9,210 nucleotides of DNA. Source: an archaeon RBG_16_50_20 (lineage in GTDB: Archaea > Thermoproteota > Bathyarchaeia > 40CM-2-53-6). The stretch spans positions 1 to 9,210 of the forward strand of contig MEMY01000080.1 in the NCBI GenBank assembly GCA_001768965.1, read 5' to 3'. The position numbers and the translations under genes were made by a program. Of the stretch, positions 1 through 6,044 are shown piece by piece. The notes beneath the pieces were generated by a model. That model ran no database searches. It worked only from the letters and a program-made list of their open reading frames with translations, and was not told the DNA's origin. Numbering within the stretch: position 1 is the first letter of the stretch; each line of letters begins with the position of its first letter.

Positions 1-625
1 GATTGACCTCTCTTGCACCGAGAACGAAGGCGTTGATGTGTCGTATGACTTCAGGTATAGGGTGCGCCGCCACATATCCAATTTTTCCTGTCTTACTCAT
101 AGCTCCTGCAGCAAGTCCATTCAAATAATATAGCTGGTAGAACTCTGCAAAGTACGTTCCTACATTTTTTGATCGCTTGTATCCCGAACAGTGCATGAAT
201 GTTTTGTCAGGATGCCTTTCGCCTGCGGCAATGGTTGGATCCATAAAGCCGAAACTTGTCGTAAGTACGATGTCTGCGCCGTCAGCTACCATCTTGTCTA
301 TCGGACCAGCTGCTTCAGCCTCTGGAACAGATTCCGCATAGACTGTGTCCAACCAGGGGATCTTTTCCGCCACGTATTTGCGCCCTCTATCGTGTCCGTA
401 CGACCAGCCGAAATCTCCAACTGGCCCAACGTAAATGAAGCCTGCTTTGATTCTCTTCGCCGGAGCAGCAGTGGTAGTCGTAGTTACTTCACGAGTTATC
501 CCTGCCGGGGCAGTGCCTATTCCGCCCGCGTAACCAGCAAGAGCGCCGACTGCGAGTCCTCCAATTGTGCCCGTAATGAATTTTCTGCGACTGACATTCT
601 GCTCTTCGGTTTTCTTTTGCGTCAT
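1..625 (-). CDS. BMP-family ABC transporter substrate-binding protein, Tat-exported (C-terminus outside window)
   Basis: Extracytoplasmic solute receptor of the BMP/PnrA/Med family (COG1744), expected to pass ligand to the permeases encoded just upstream. The 208 residues visible begin with a twin-arginine signal (SRRKF, residues 12-16) and a hydrophobic stretch (about 18-35). A threonine run follows (48-52), like the linkers of archaeal binding proteins. The mature domain opens with KAGFIYVGPVGDFGWSYGHD (60-79), the usual first strand and ligand-binding loop of the family. No lipobox cysteine is visible, so anchoring may be by an uncleaved signal helix. The frame is open to the window edge and about 130-180 residues are missing. 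The ATG is supported by AGGTGGAG 5 nt upstream. Characterised BMP proteins bind purine nucleosides or bases; the ligand here is inferred. It is the last gene of the transporter operon, 98 bp after the NupQ-like permease. Confidence 0.93.
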   Translation of the reverse strand, partial: MTQKKTEEQNVSRRKFITGTIGGLAVGALAGYAGGIGTAPAGITREVTTTTTAAPAKRIKAGFIYVGPVGDFGWSYGHDRGRKYVAEKIPWLDTVYAESVPEAEAAGPIDKMVADGADIVLTTSFGFMDPTIAAGERHPDKTFMHCSGYKRSKNVGTYFAEFYQLYYLNGLAAGAMSKTGKIGYVAAHPIPEVIRHINAFVLGAREVN

Positions 626-630
626 AAATT

Positions 631-638
631 CTCCACCT
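631..638 (-). promoter_or_regulatory. Shine-Dalgarno site of the BMP-protein gene
   Basis: On the minus strand AGGTGGAG lies 5 nt before the ATG at 625. It is a good match to the GGAGGTGAT complement of the 16S rRNA tail and fixes this ATG as the start. Confidence 0.7.
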
Positions 639-723
639 TAGTGCGTCAAGATAGTGCACTGGATTGCTTGAAAAAGCTTGGCATTGACGGCAGCAATTGA
701 GTCAAAGCACGTTCGCTGTTTCG
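639..723 (-). other. Intergenic gap between NupQ-like permease and BMP gene
   Basis: With the Shine-Dalgarno site this gap is 98 bp, the longest within the transporter operon. It holds the 8-bp palindrome AGTGCACT (653-660) and a small GCTT-GAAA-AAGC hairpin (stem 4 bp, near 666-677). Such a gap could hold a processing site or a separate promoter giving extra binding protein over permease. I see no convincing TATA element, so this is only a possibility. Confidence 0.3.
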
Positions 724-1662
724 CTATTCGCCTCGCACATACGGGTTTCCGAGCGCAGCAGGGACTCCGACGCGTTTCCTCAACGTCGCGGAAGACATGA
801 GGACGAGAGTTCCAATGGTAACAAAGTATGGGAGCATGAGGAGCAGTTGTGGTGTCTCGGTCCCAATTCCGATTGCTTGAAGTCTAAATTGCAGTGCTAT
901 CACGCCTCCAAACAGGTAAGCGCCCAAGATCGCTCCGAGCGGGTTCCACACTGCAAATATCGTCAGCGCGATCGCAATCCAGCCTCTTCCGGCCGTCATA
1001 CCCTCTATCCACAGCGGAGTGTACACGATAGATAAGTAAGCCCCGCCGAGCCCCCCTAGGGCACCTCCAACTAGAACGCAAACATAACGCGTCAGGTCCA
1101 CATTTACACCCAAGCTGTCTGCCATACTTGGATTCTCCCCTACCGATCTAATATTCAAGCCGAACCTTGTTCTGAAAAGCACGAACCACAACACTAAGCT
1201 CACAATGACAGAGAAGTAAATCAGCACATCTCCCGAGAACAGGATCGGTCCTAAGACAGGGATATCTTGCAACAACGGAATCGGGGTCGATTGCAACTTA
1301 GTCGCAATCTGGCCGATCAGAGGTCTCCCAAGAAAACCGCTCACTCCGAGACCGAAAATAGAGATGGCGAGACCGCTGACTATCTGATTCGCCTTTAGAG
1401 TTATTGAAAGGAAGGCGTGAATCAAGCTCAGTAGTGCACCAACGATCGCGGCTGCAACGATTGCCAGTGCTATGTCTCCGGTTCTAAACGAAACGAGGAA
1501 AGCCGTCAAGGCTCCCATGATCATTATTCCTTCAAGACCTAAATTGAGCACGCCAGAGCGCTCAGAGTATATTTCACCGACTGTAGCTAGCAGAAGTGGA
1601 GTACCCGCCTGAATCGCATGTGCTAGGAGAGAAACAGCAAATGCCGTGTCTATTGCCGTCAT
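724..1662 (-). CDS. BMP-type ABC transporter permease, NupQ/YufQ-like
   Basis: Integral membrane subunit (COG1079) of a BMP-linked importer, 312 residues, the usual length. It shows the family's early motif ERSGVLNLGLEGIMIMGA (residues 34-51), a membrane segment around 63-85, and a cytoplasmic loop RTRFGLNIRSVGENPSMADS (164-183) that probably contacts the ATPase. Later come GMTAGRGWIAIAL (221-233) and a C-terminal GVPAALGNPYVRGE tail. The ATG at 1662 is set by a strong AGGTGATC ribosome site that overlaps the stop codon of the preceding permease, 7 nt away, so the two are very likely translationally coupled. It should pair with the NupP-like subunit to form the heteromeric channel. Substrate is inferred only from family: nucleosides, nucleobases or similar. 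Confidence 0.93.
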   Translation of the reverse strand: MTAIDTAFAVSLLAHAIQAGTPLLLATVGEIYSERSGVLNLGLEGIMIMGALTAFLVSFRTGDIALAIVAAAIVGALLSLIHAFLSITLKANQIVSGLAISIFGLGVSGFLGRPLIGQIATKLQSTPIPLLQDIPVLGPILFSGDVLIYFSVIVSLVLWFVLFRTRFGLNIRSVGENPSMADSLGVNVDLTRYVCVLVGGALGGLGGAYLSIVYTPLWIEGMTAGRGWIAIALTIFAVWNPLGAILGAYLFGGVIALQFRLQAIGIGTETPQLLLMLPYFVTIGTLVLMSSATLRKRVGVPAALGNPYVRGE

Positions 1663-1667
1663 TTTCC

Positions 1668-1675
1668 GATCACCT
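1668..1675 (-). promoter_or_regulatory. Shine-Dalgarno site overlapping the stop codon of the previous gene
   Basis: On the minus strand AGGTGATC sits 5 nt before the NupQ-like ATG. Its internal TGA (1670-1672) is the stop codon of the NupP-like permease. A terminating ribosome would therefore cover the next gene's initiation site, which points to coupled translation of the two permease subunits. Confidence 0.75.
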
Positions 1676-2734
1676 AAGACTTACCGTGATTCTGTATTGC
1701 GTTATGACGTCCGCGCCCACAACGAAGAGAAGTATAAGGCCCTGAAAGACCAAAACAGTTGAGAACGCTAAACCTAATCCAATTTGGAGCGCGTCGCCGC
1801 TCACAAGAAGGCCTCCAAACAGCAGTCCAGCAACCAGAGCGCCAATTGGGTTAAGGCGCGCCAGCCAGGCCACTATGATCGCCGTGTACCCATAACCTGG
1901 AGAAATCCCATGTCTCAACCTCATCACAATTCCTGAAACCAGCGTCATACCTGCCAGACCTGAGAAACCACCGCTCAAGAACATCGCAAGGAGAGTCAGC
2001 AGAATGTAACTCATCCCCGCATATTTGGCCGCGCTTTGGCTTTGCCCTGCAACTTTAATTTCATAACCCCATCGTGAGAAGGAGAGTACAAAATAGACAA
2101 GGATCGCGCTTGCGATCGCTATCAATAACCCAGAGTGAATTCTTATGCCTGGGATCATGGGCAGTCTCGCTTCTAGAGGAAACATTACGGTCAGAGGGAA
2201 TCCGTAACCTTGAGGATCTCGCCATGGACCGTAAACCAGGAAGTCAACCCACAAAATTGCAATGAAGTTCATCATCAATGTTGTAAGAACCTCGTTCACC
2301 TGCAGCCGTGCCTTCAAGAAAGCCGGAATCACGCCCCAAATTCCGCCTGCCAGAAACGCGAAGAGTATCATCAGCGGGATTATGATGATACTGGGACTGT
2401 CGGGGAACATGAGAACCATGAGGGTGGCGGCGACCCCTCCCATGAACAGTTGGCCTTCTCCACCGATATTCCAGAATCCCATCTTGAACGGAAGGCAGAG
2501 TCCCACTGCTATCAAGATTATCGGAATGGATCTAGTTACCGCTTCAGTGACTCCTTGTGTTGTTGTGAAGACGCTGAAGACTTGCTGGAAGGCGGCAACA
2601 GGGTCGACGCCTGCGACCAGAAAAAGTGGGACGGTACTTCCGAGGCCGAGAAGTATTGATGAAATGGACACTGCTGAATTCAATCTCCTGTCGGGAACGA
2701 GTCGGCGCTCGAACCGTATACTTGGTAGAGCCAA
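1670..2734 (-). CDS. BMP-type ABC transporter permease, NupP/YufP-like
   Basis: Integral membrane subunit (COG4603), 354 residues, about normal for the family. A short basic N-terminus precedes the first membrane segment (about 21-42). Family motifs are FWNIGGEGQLFMGG (87-100), KARLQVNEVLTTLMMNFIA (141-159), a coupling loop SRWGYEIKVAGQSQSAAKYA (220-239) and YGYTAIIVAWLARLNPIGAL (281-300). The start is taken as TTG at 2734, 21 nt after the ATPase stop codon. No ATG occurs in frame before the conserved core (first internal Met at residue 85), and the ribosome site is weak (GGACTGAGATC). That suggests translation coupled to the upstream ATPase gene. Its stop codon lies inside the next gene's ribosome site. 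It forms the channel with the NupQ-like subunit. Confidence 0.92.
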   Translation of the reverse strand: MALPSIRFERRLVPDRRLNSAVSISSILLGLGSTVPLFLVAGVDPVAAFQQVFSVFTTTQGVTEAVTRSIPIILIAVGLCLPFKMGFWNIGGEGQLFMGGVAATLMVLMFPDSPSIIIIPLMILFAFLAGGIWGVIPAFLKARLQVNEVLTTLMMNFIAILWVDFLVYGPWRDPQGYGFPLTVMFPLEARLPMIPGIRIHSGLLIAIASAILVYFVLSFSRWGYEIKVAGQSQSAAKYAGMSYILLTLLAMFLSGGFSGLAGMTLVSGIVMRLRHGISPGYGYTAIIVAWLARLNPIGALVAGLLFGGLLVSGDALQIGLGLAFSTVLVFQGLILLFVVGADVITQYRITVSLR

Positions 2735-2755
2735 AAGAGATCTCAGTCCTACTGG

Positions 2756-4276
2756 TTATGCGGCCTTCTTCAGCGCCCCACCCATCATCAGACCTAGCTC
2801 TTCCATGTTCGCCGACTCGGCGGGTATAACACCCATGATCTGTCCCTCGTAAAGGACTGCAATTCGATCGCTGAGAGAAAGAATCTCCTCAAGGTCCTCA
2901 GAAATCAGCAATATTCCCGCTCCCCCCTCACGTTGCTTGAGAAGTAGTTCCCGCACATATTCTGTAGCGCCTACATCTACTCCGCGTGTGGGGTACAACG
3001 CCACGATCAACTTCGGCCTCCCAGAGAGTTCTCGTGCAAGTATGAGCTTCTGAAGATTTCCTCCGGATAGGGTTCTCGTGATCGCGTCTCTACTAGAAGT
3101 GACGATATTGAATTCAGAAATCAGTTTCTCCGCGTTCGATCCGATTTCTCGCTTCTCAAGCAAAAGCCCCTTCGAAAACGGTTCATACCTGTAAGTCCGC
3201 AAGACCAAGTTCTCTGCTATCGAGAGACTCTGTGGAGCACCTACGTTGATGCGATCTTCAGGGACATACGCCACGCCATGTTCGATCATGTATTTCGCAT
3301 TTCTGCCGGATACGTTATTGCCTTCGATAATGACCTGACCGGATGAAACGTCTCGCAGGCCAGTTATTGATTCCGCCAATTCCTTCTGACCGTTACCTGC
3401 AACGCCGGCTATGCCAAGTATCTCGTGCGCGTGAACGGTCAATGAGGTTCCCTTCAACGCAGGCAAGCCCTTATCGTTCAGTACTTGAAGATCGCGCACT
3501 TCGAGAACTGGACTCGCTGAAGCTTCCCCCCGCCTTTCATAAGTGAAGAGGACCTTTCGTCCCACCATCAACGTGGCCAGATCAGGTTTTGAAGTAGTGC
3601 TGGTCGCAACCTTTCCAACCACTCTTCCAGCTCTTAGGACGGTGGCGCGGTCACTGACCGCCATGACCTCGTCAAGTTTGTGCGTGATGAATATGACCGA
3701 TTTGCCTTCAGCGGCCATTTTCCTGAGGAAATCAAACAGGTGTTTGCTCTCCAAAGGCGTGAGAACGGAAGTAGGTTCATCTAGGATGAGGATGTCAGCG
3801 CCACGGTAGAGGATCTTTAGGATCTCTACTCGCTGTCTTTCTCCCATCGAGAGTTGCCAGATTCTAGCACGCGGGTCCACTGGAAGGTCATACTGTTTCG
3901 AGAGTTCCTCGATCTCCTTCTCCGCTGTCTTGAGCTTTAAGATCGTGGGCAGATTTTTGAGACCGAGAAGAATGTTCTCGCAGACAGTATGAGATTCAAC
4001 GAGTCTGAAATTCTGATGTACCATCCCGATTCTTAGGGTGATGGCATCTTTCGGGGACCTGATTGAAACTTCTCTTCCGTTTACGAAGATCTTTCCTGAG
4101 TCGGGCCTGTGAATCCCATAGAGGACGTTCATGAGCGTGGTCTTGCCGGCACCATTTTCACCCAAAAGAGCGTGCACTTCACCTCGTCCAACTTCAAAGT
4201 CAACGTGGTCGACGGCGAGGGCCCCGGGAAATCGTTTCACCACTTGCTCCATCTTGATGATAGGACTCGGCTGCAT
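2756..4276 (-). CDS. Duplicated ABC ATPase of a BMP-type importer, NupO/YufO-like
   Basis: Cytoplasmic energy-coupling subunit (COG3845, RbsA-like double ATPase), 506 residues, the standard length. The first domain is fully equipped: Walker A GENGAGKTT (39-47), Q-loop Gln88, signature LSMGERQRVEI (142-152), Walker B DILILDEPT (161-169) with Glu167, and switch His199. The second domain (about 258-506) is degenerate, as is normal in this family: GVAGNGQKEL (291-300) in place of Walker A, signature LSGGNLQK (403-410), and LIVALYPTRGVD (423-434) without the catalytic glutamate. ISEDLEEI (458-465) replaces the switch histidine. One hydrolysing site per protein is therefore expected. First gene of the four-gene transporter operon; ATG at 4276. 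The upstream sequence GGACTGAT is only a weak ribosome site. Divergent from the amidohydrolase gene across 192 bp. Confidence 0.95.
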   Translation of the reverse strand: MQPSPIIKMEQVVKRFPGALAVDHVDFEVGRGEVHALLGENGAGKTTLMNVLYGIHRPDSGKIFVNGREVSIRSPKDAITLRIGMVHQNFRLVESHTVCENILLGLKNLPTILKLKTAEKEIEELSKQYDLPVDPRARIWQLSMGERQRVEILKILYRGADILILDEPTSVLTPLESKHLFDFLRKMAAEGKSVIFITHKLDEVMAVSDRATVLRAGRVVGKVATSTTSKPDLATLMVGRKVLFTYERRGEASASPVLEVRDLQVLNDKGLPALKGTSLTVHAHEILGIAGVAGNGQKELAESITGLRDVSSGQVIIEGNNVSGRNAKYMIEHGVAYVPEDRINVGAPQSLSIAENLVLRTYRYEPFSKGLLLEKREIGSNAEKLISEFNIVTSSRDAITRTLSGGNLQKLILARELSGRPKLIVALYPTRGVDVGATEYVRELLLKQREGGAGILLISEDLEEILSLSDRIAVLYEGQIMGVIPAESANMEELGLMMGGALKKAA

Positions 4277-4314
4277 ACCGTATCAGTCCTAGATCTGCGC
4301 TCAGAAGCCTCCCA

Positions 4315-4325
4315 TTCCTTAGGAA
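4315..4325. repeat. Short inverted repeat TTCCT-T-AGGAA
   Basis: Perfect 5-bp arms around one base, 39 bp upstream of the ATPase start. It could be an operator or chance; it is short. Confidence 0.25.
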
Positions 4326-4330
4326 CGAGC

Positions 4331-4346
4331 ACACTGACAGACACTG
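4331..4346. repeat. Direct repeat ACACTG, 10-bp period
   Basis: ACACTG at 4331-4336 and again at 4341-4346, exactly one helical turn apart. The same face of DNA is presented twice, which is compatible with a regulator binding as a tandem dimer upstream of the transporter operon. Confidence 0.3.
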
Positions 4347-4437
4347 CTCAGGGAATTAATGACTATCGATTCGTTTCCTCCTTTTTCACGGTTCTGCGAC
4401 TTCTCTAAGGGCTGTTCAAACAGAAATAGCTCACAAG

Positions 4438-4450
4438 GGTCTAGTAGACC
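4438..4450. promoter_or_regulatory. Perfect palindrome GGTCTA-G-TAGACC, candidate operator
   Basis: Two 6-bp arms, perfectly complementary around a single G, end 18 bp before the amidohydrolase ATG. This is where a repressor would block transcription start or elongation. A hairpin function is less likely because a one-base loop cannot form. The regulator is unknown and no transcription factor is encoded in the window. Confidence 0.4.
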
Positions 4451-4468
4451 GTTGTCAACAGTAGGCAG

Positions 4469-5866
4469 ATGCACTTGACCTCTGTTCTAATCTCTGGCGG
4501 AACTATAATCACCATGGATGAGCACCGACGAGTGATAAAAGACGGGGCTGTCCTAGTTCAGGATGACCGGATCGCGCACGTAGGCAAGGCTACAGAGGTC
4601 ACGAAGACTCCCAATGTGGAATTGGAAATTGACGCAGAAGGGATGCTTATCCTTCCCGGTTTGATCGACACGCATGTTCACCTTGCTCAGGCTCTAATTC
4701 GCGGTTGTGCCGATGACACCTCCTTGGTTGACTGGCTTCAGAGATTTGTATGGCCTCTGCAAGGCAATTTCGATGGCGAAGACGGCAGAGTGAGCGCTGA
4801 GCTTTGCATGCTTGAAATGATAAAATCAGGAACCACAACATTCCTGGAAAGCCTACTTCACTCGAGATATGGTTTCGATGGGATCGCTGAGAGCCTAGAA
4901 AAGTCGGGGATGCGCGGCGTTCTCTCAAAGACCGTGATGGGGTTACCTGGTTACGGAAGCGAAGAGAGCATAATGCATCCGGGAATGATTGAAGATCCGG
5001 AGACCTGTCTTCGAGAAGTTGAAGATCATTTCAAGCGATGGAACGGAGCAGCAAATGGACGCATTCGAGTATGGTATGGAGCACGCTCGCTGGGAGGATG
5101 TACTCCTGAGCTTTACAAGCGGATTGCCCATGGAGCCGCGAGATTAGGCACCGGAGTCACGATGCATCTGAGCGAAGTCCAAGAAGACGTTCGCTACGCA
5201 CAGAAACAATTCAGCAAGATGCCCGCCGAGTTCATGGACCAAGTGGGCCTGGTCGGACGGAACGTCGTATTCGCCCACGGAGTATGGCTCACGGAAAGCG
5301 AATGGCAAATACTCGCCAAGAAAGGCGCAAGCGTCGCCCACTGCCCATCATCCAATATGAAATTGGCATCAGGAATCGCAAGCGTCCCAGAGATGTTGCG
5401 GACAGGGGTGAATATTTCTCTTGGGTGTGATGGTGGTCCCAGTAACAATTGCTATGATTTGATTCGCGAGATGAAGACTGCTTCTTTGTTGCAGAAAGCG
5501 AGGCTTCTTGACCCGTTGGTTATGGATGCTCCGACTGTGCTCGAAATTGCGACGATAAATGGTGCCACCGCGTTAGGGCTTCAGAAGGAAATTGGAACAG
5601 TTGAGATCGGGAAGAAGGCCGACTTGATTCTTGTCAGGGCGAGGAAGCCACATTTGATCCCAGATATCAACGCAGTTTCAAATCTAGTCTACTCTGCGCA
5701 CGGTGAAGATGTGGACACAGTCATCATTGACGGTAAGATGGTTATGGAGGATAGAGTCGTTAAGACCTTAGATGAGTCCAGAATACTGCGAGAGGCGGAC
5801 GAGCGAAGCACTAAACTTCTCGAAAGATCTGGAGTCGAAATTGGACACAAATGGCCCGTCGTTTGA
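4469..5866 (+). CDS. TRZ/ATZ-family amidohydrolase (SsnA / purine- or SAH-deaminase-like)
   Basis: Metal-dependent cytoplasmic hydrolase or deaminase of the amidohydrolase superfamily (COG0402), 465 residues, normal length. The N-terminal beta-sandwich segment carries GGTIITMDEHR (10-20). Metal ligands are visible in order: His69 and His71 in DTHVHLAQ, His233 in MHLSE (with Glu236), His270 in FAHGVWL and Asp321 in GCDGGPSNN. HCPSSNMKLASG (291-302) is the usual substrate-side loop. The C-terminal sandwich strand ADLILVRARKPH is also present. Family members deaminate guanine, S-adenosylhomocysteine, methylthioadenosine or triazines; exact substrate cannot be read from sequence. Next to a purine-type importer, a YgeW-like protein and carbamate kinase, an SsnA-like role in purine breakdown is the favoured inference. 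ATG at 4469 puts the first strand at the usual distance; the ribosome site is weak. Confidence 0.9.
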   Translation: MHLTSVLISGGTIITMDEHRRVIKDGAVLVQDDRIAHVGKATEVTKTPNVELEIDAEGMLILPGLIDTHVHLAQALIRGCADDTSLVDWLQRFVWPLQGNFDGEDGRVSAELCMLEMIKSGTTTFLESLLHSRYGFDGIAESLEKSGMRGVLSKTVMGLPGYGSEESIMHPGMIEDPETCLREVEDHFKRWNGAANGRIRVWYGARSLGGCTPELYKRIAHGAARLGTGVTMHLSEVQEDVRYAQKQFSKMPAEFMDQVGLVGRNVVFAHGVWLTESEWQILAKKGASVAHCPSSNMKLASGIASVPEMLRTGVNISLGCDGGPSNNCYDLIREMKTASLLQKARLLDPLVMDAPTVLEIATINGATALGLQKEIGTVEIGKKADLILVRARKPHLIPDINAVSNLVYSAHGEDVDTVIIDGKMVMEDRVVKTLDESRILREADERSTKLLERSGVEIGHKWPVV

Positions 5867-5924
5867 ACTCAACCCACAAGCTTCAAAATTACATGCATAG
5901 TGTGTTGCGGAGGGCTCGCGTTAC

Positions 5925-6044
5925 ATGAGCGTTGAGTGGAGAAGATCCAGCAAGGCAATAGATGGAGTTTTCGAGACAATAGGCCGGACCCCACTCGTGA
6001 AATTCAGAAACATTCCGCGGTCAGAGGGCGTCAAAGTTGCCTGA
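5925..6044 (+). pseudogene. Truncated N-terminus of a cysteine synthase/cystathionine synthase-like PLP enzyme
   Basis: A 39-codon frame from ATG, preceded by GGAGGG about 10 nt upstream, ends in TGA at 6042. Its peptide contains IDGVFETIGRTPLVKFRNIP followed by EGVKVA. This is the typical opening of cysteine synthase and cystathionine beta-synthase relatives (pattern IGxTPLVxL, then a strand leading into AKLE). The frame stops just where that AKLE motif and the PLP-lysine region should follow. None of the other forward frames continues the homology. The last 8 nt overlap the start region of the threonine synthase-like gene, which is in a different frame. It reads as a deletion remnant, though a translated leader coupled to the next gene is possible. 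It falls below usual ORF length cut-offs. Confidence 0.65.

Larger units (their letters stand above)
4277..4468. promoter_or_regulatory. Divergent intergenic region between transporter operon and amidohydrolase gene
   Basis: Must hold the promoters for both directions. No textbook TATA box is evident. Weak AT-rich candidates are GAATTAATGA (about 4353-4362, for the minus strand) and CAGAAATAGC (about 4421-4430, for the plus strand). A pyrimidine-rich tract covers about 4370-4410. Three short symmetric or repeated motifs, listed separately, suggest regulator binding. Confidence 0.45.

Noticed and set aside
666..677. GCTT-GAAA-AAGC hairpin as a terminator inside the transporter operon
   Set aside because: The stem is only 4 bp and no T-run follows it in the direction of transcription.
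191..700. 169-codon open frame on the plus strand
   Set aside because: Lies opposite the BMP binding-protein gene, has no domain-like pattern and reads as an antisense shadow.
2262..2852. 196-codon plus-strand frame spanning the junction of the NupP-like and ATPase genes
   Set aside because: Entirely antisense to two well-supported genes; the peptide shows no recognisable motif.
2920..3170. Missing catalytic glutamate and switch histidine in the second ATPase domain as a defect
   Set aside because: Degeneracy of the second nucleotide-binding site is normal for RbsA/NupO-type double ATPases.
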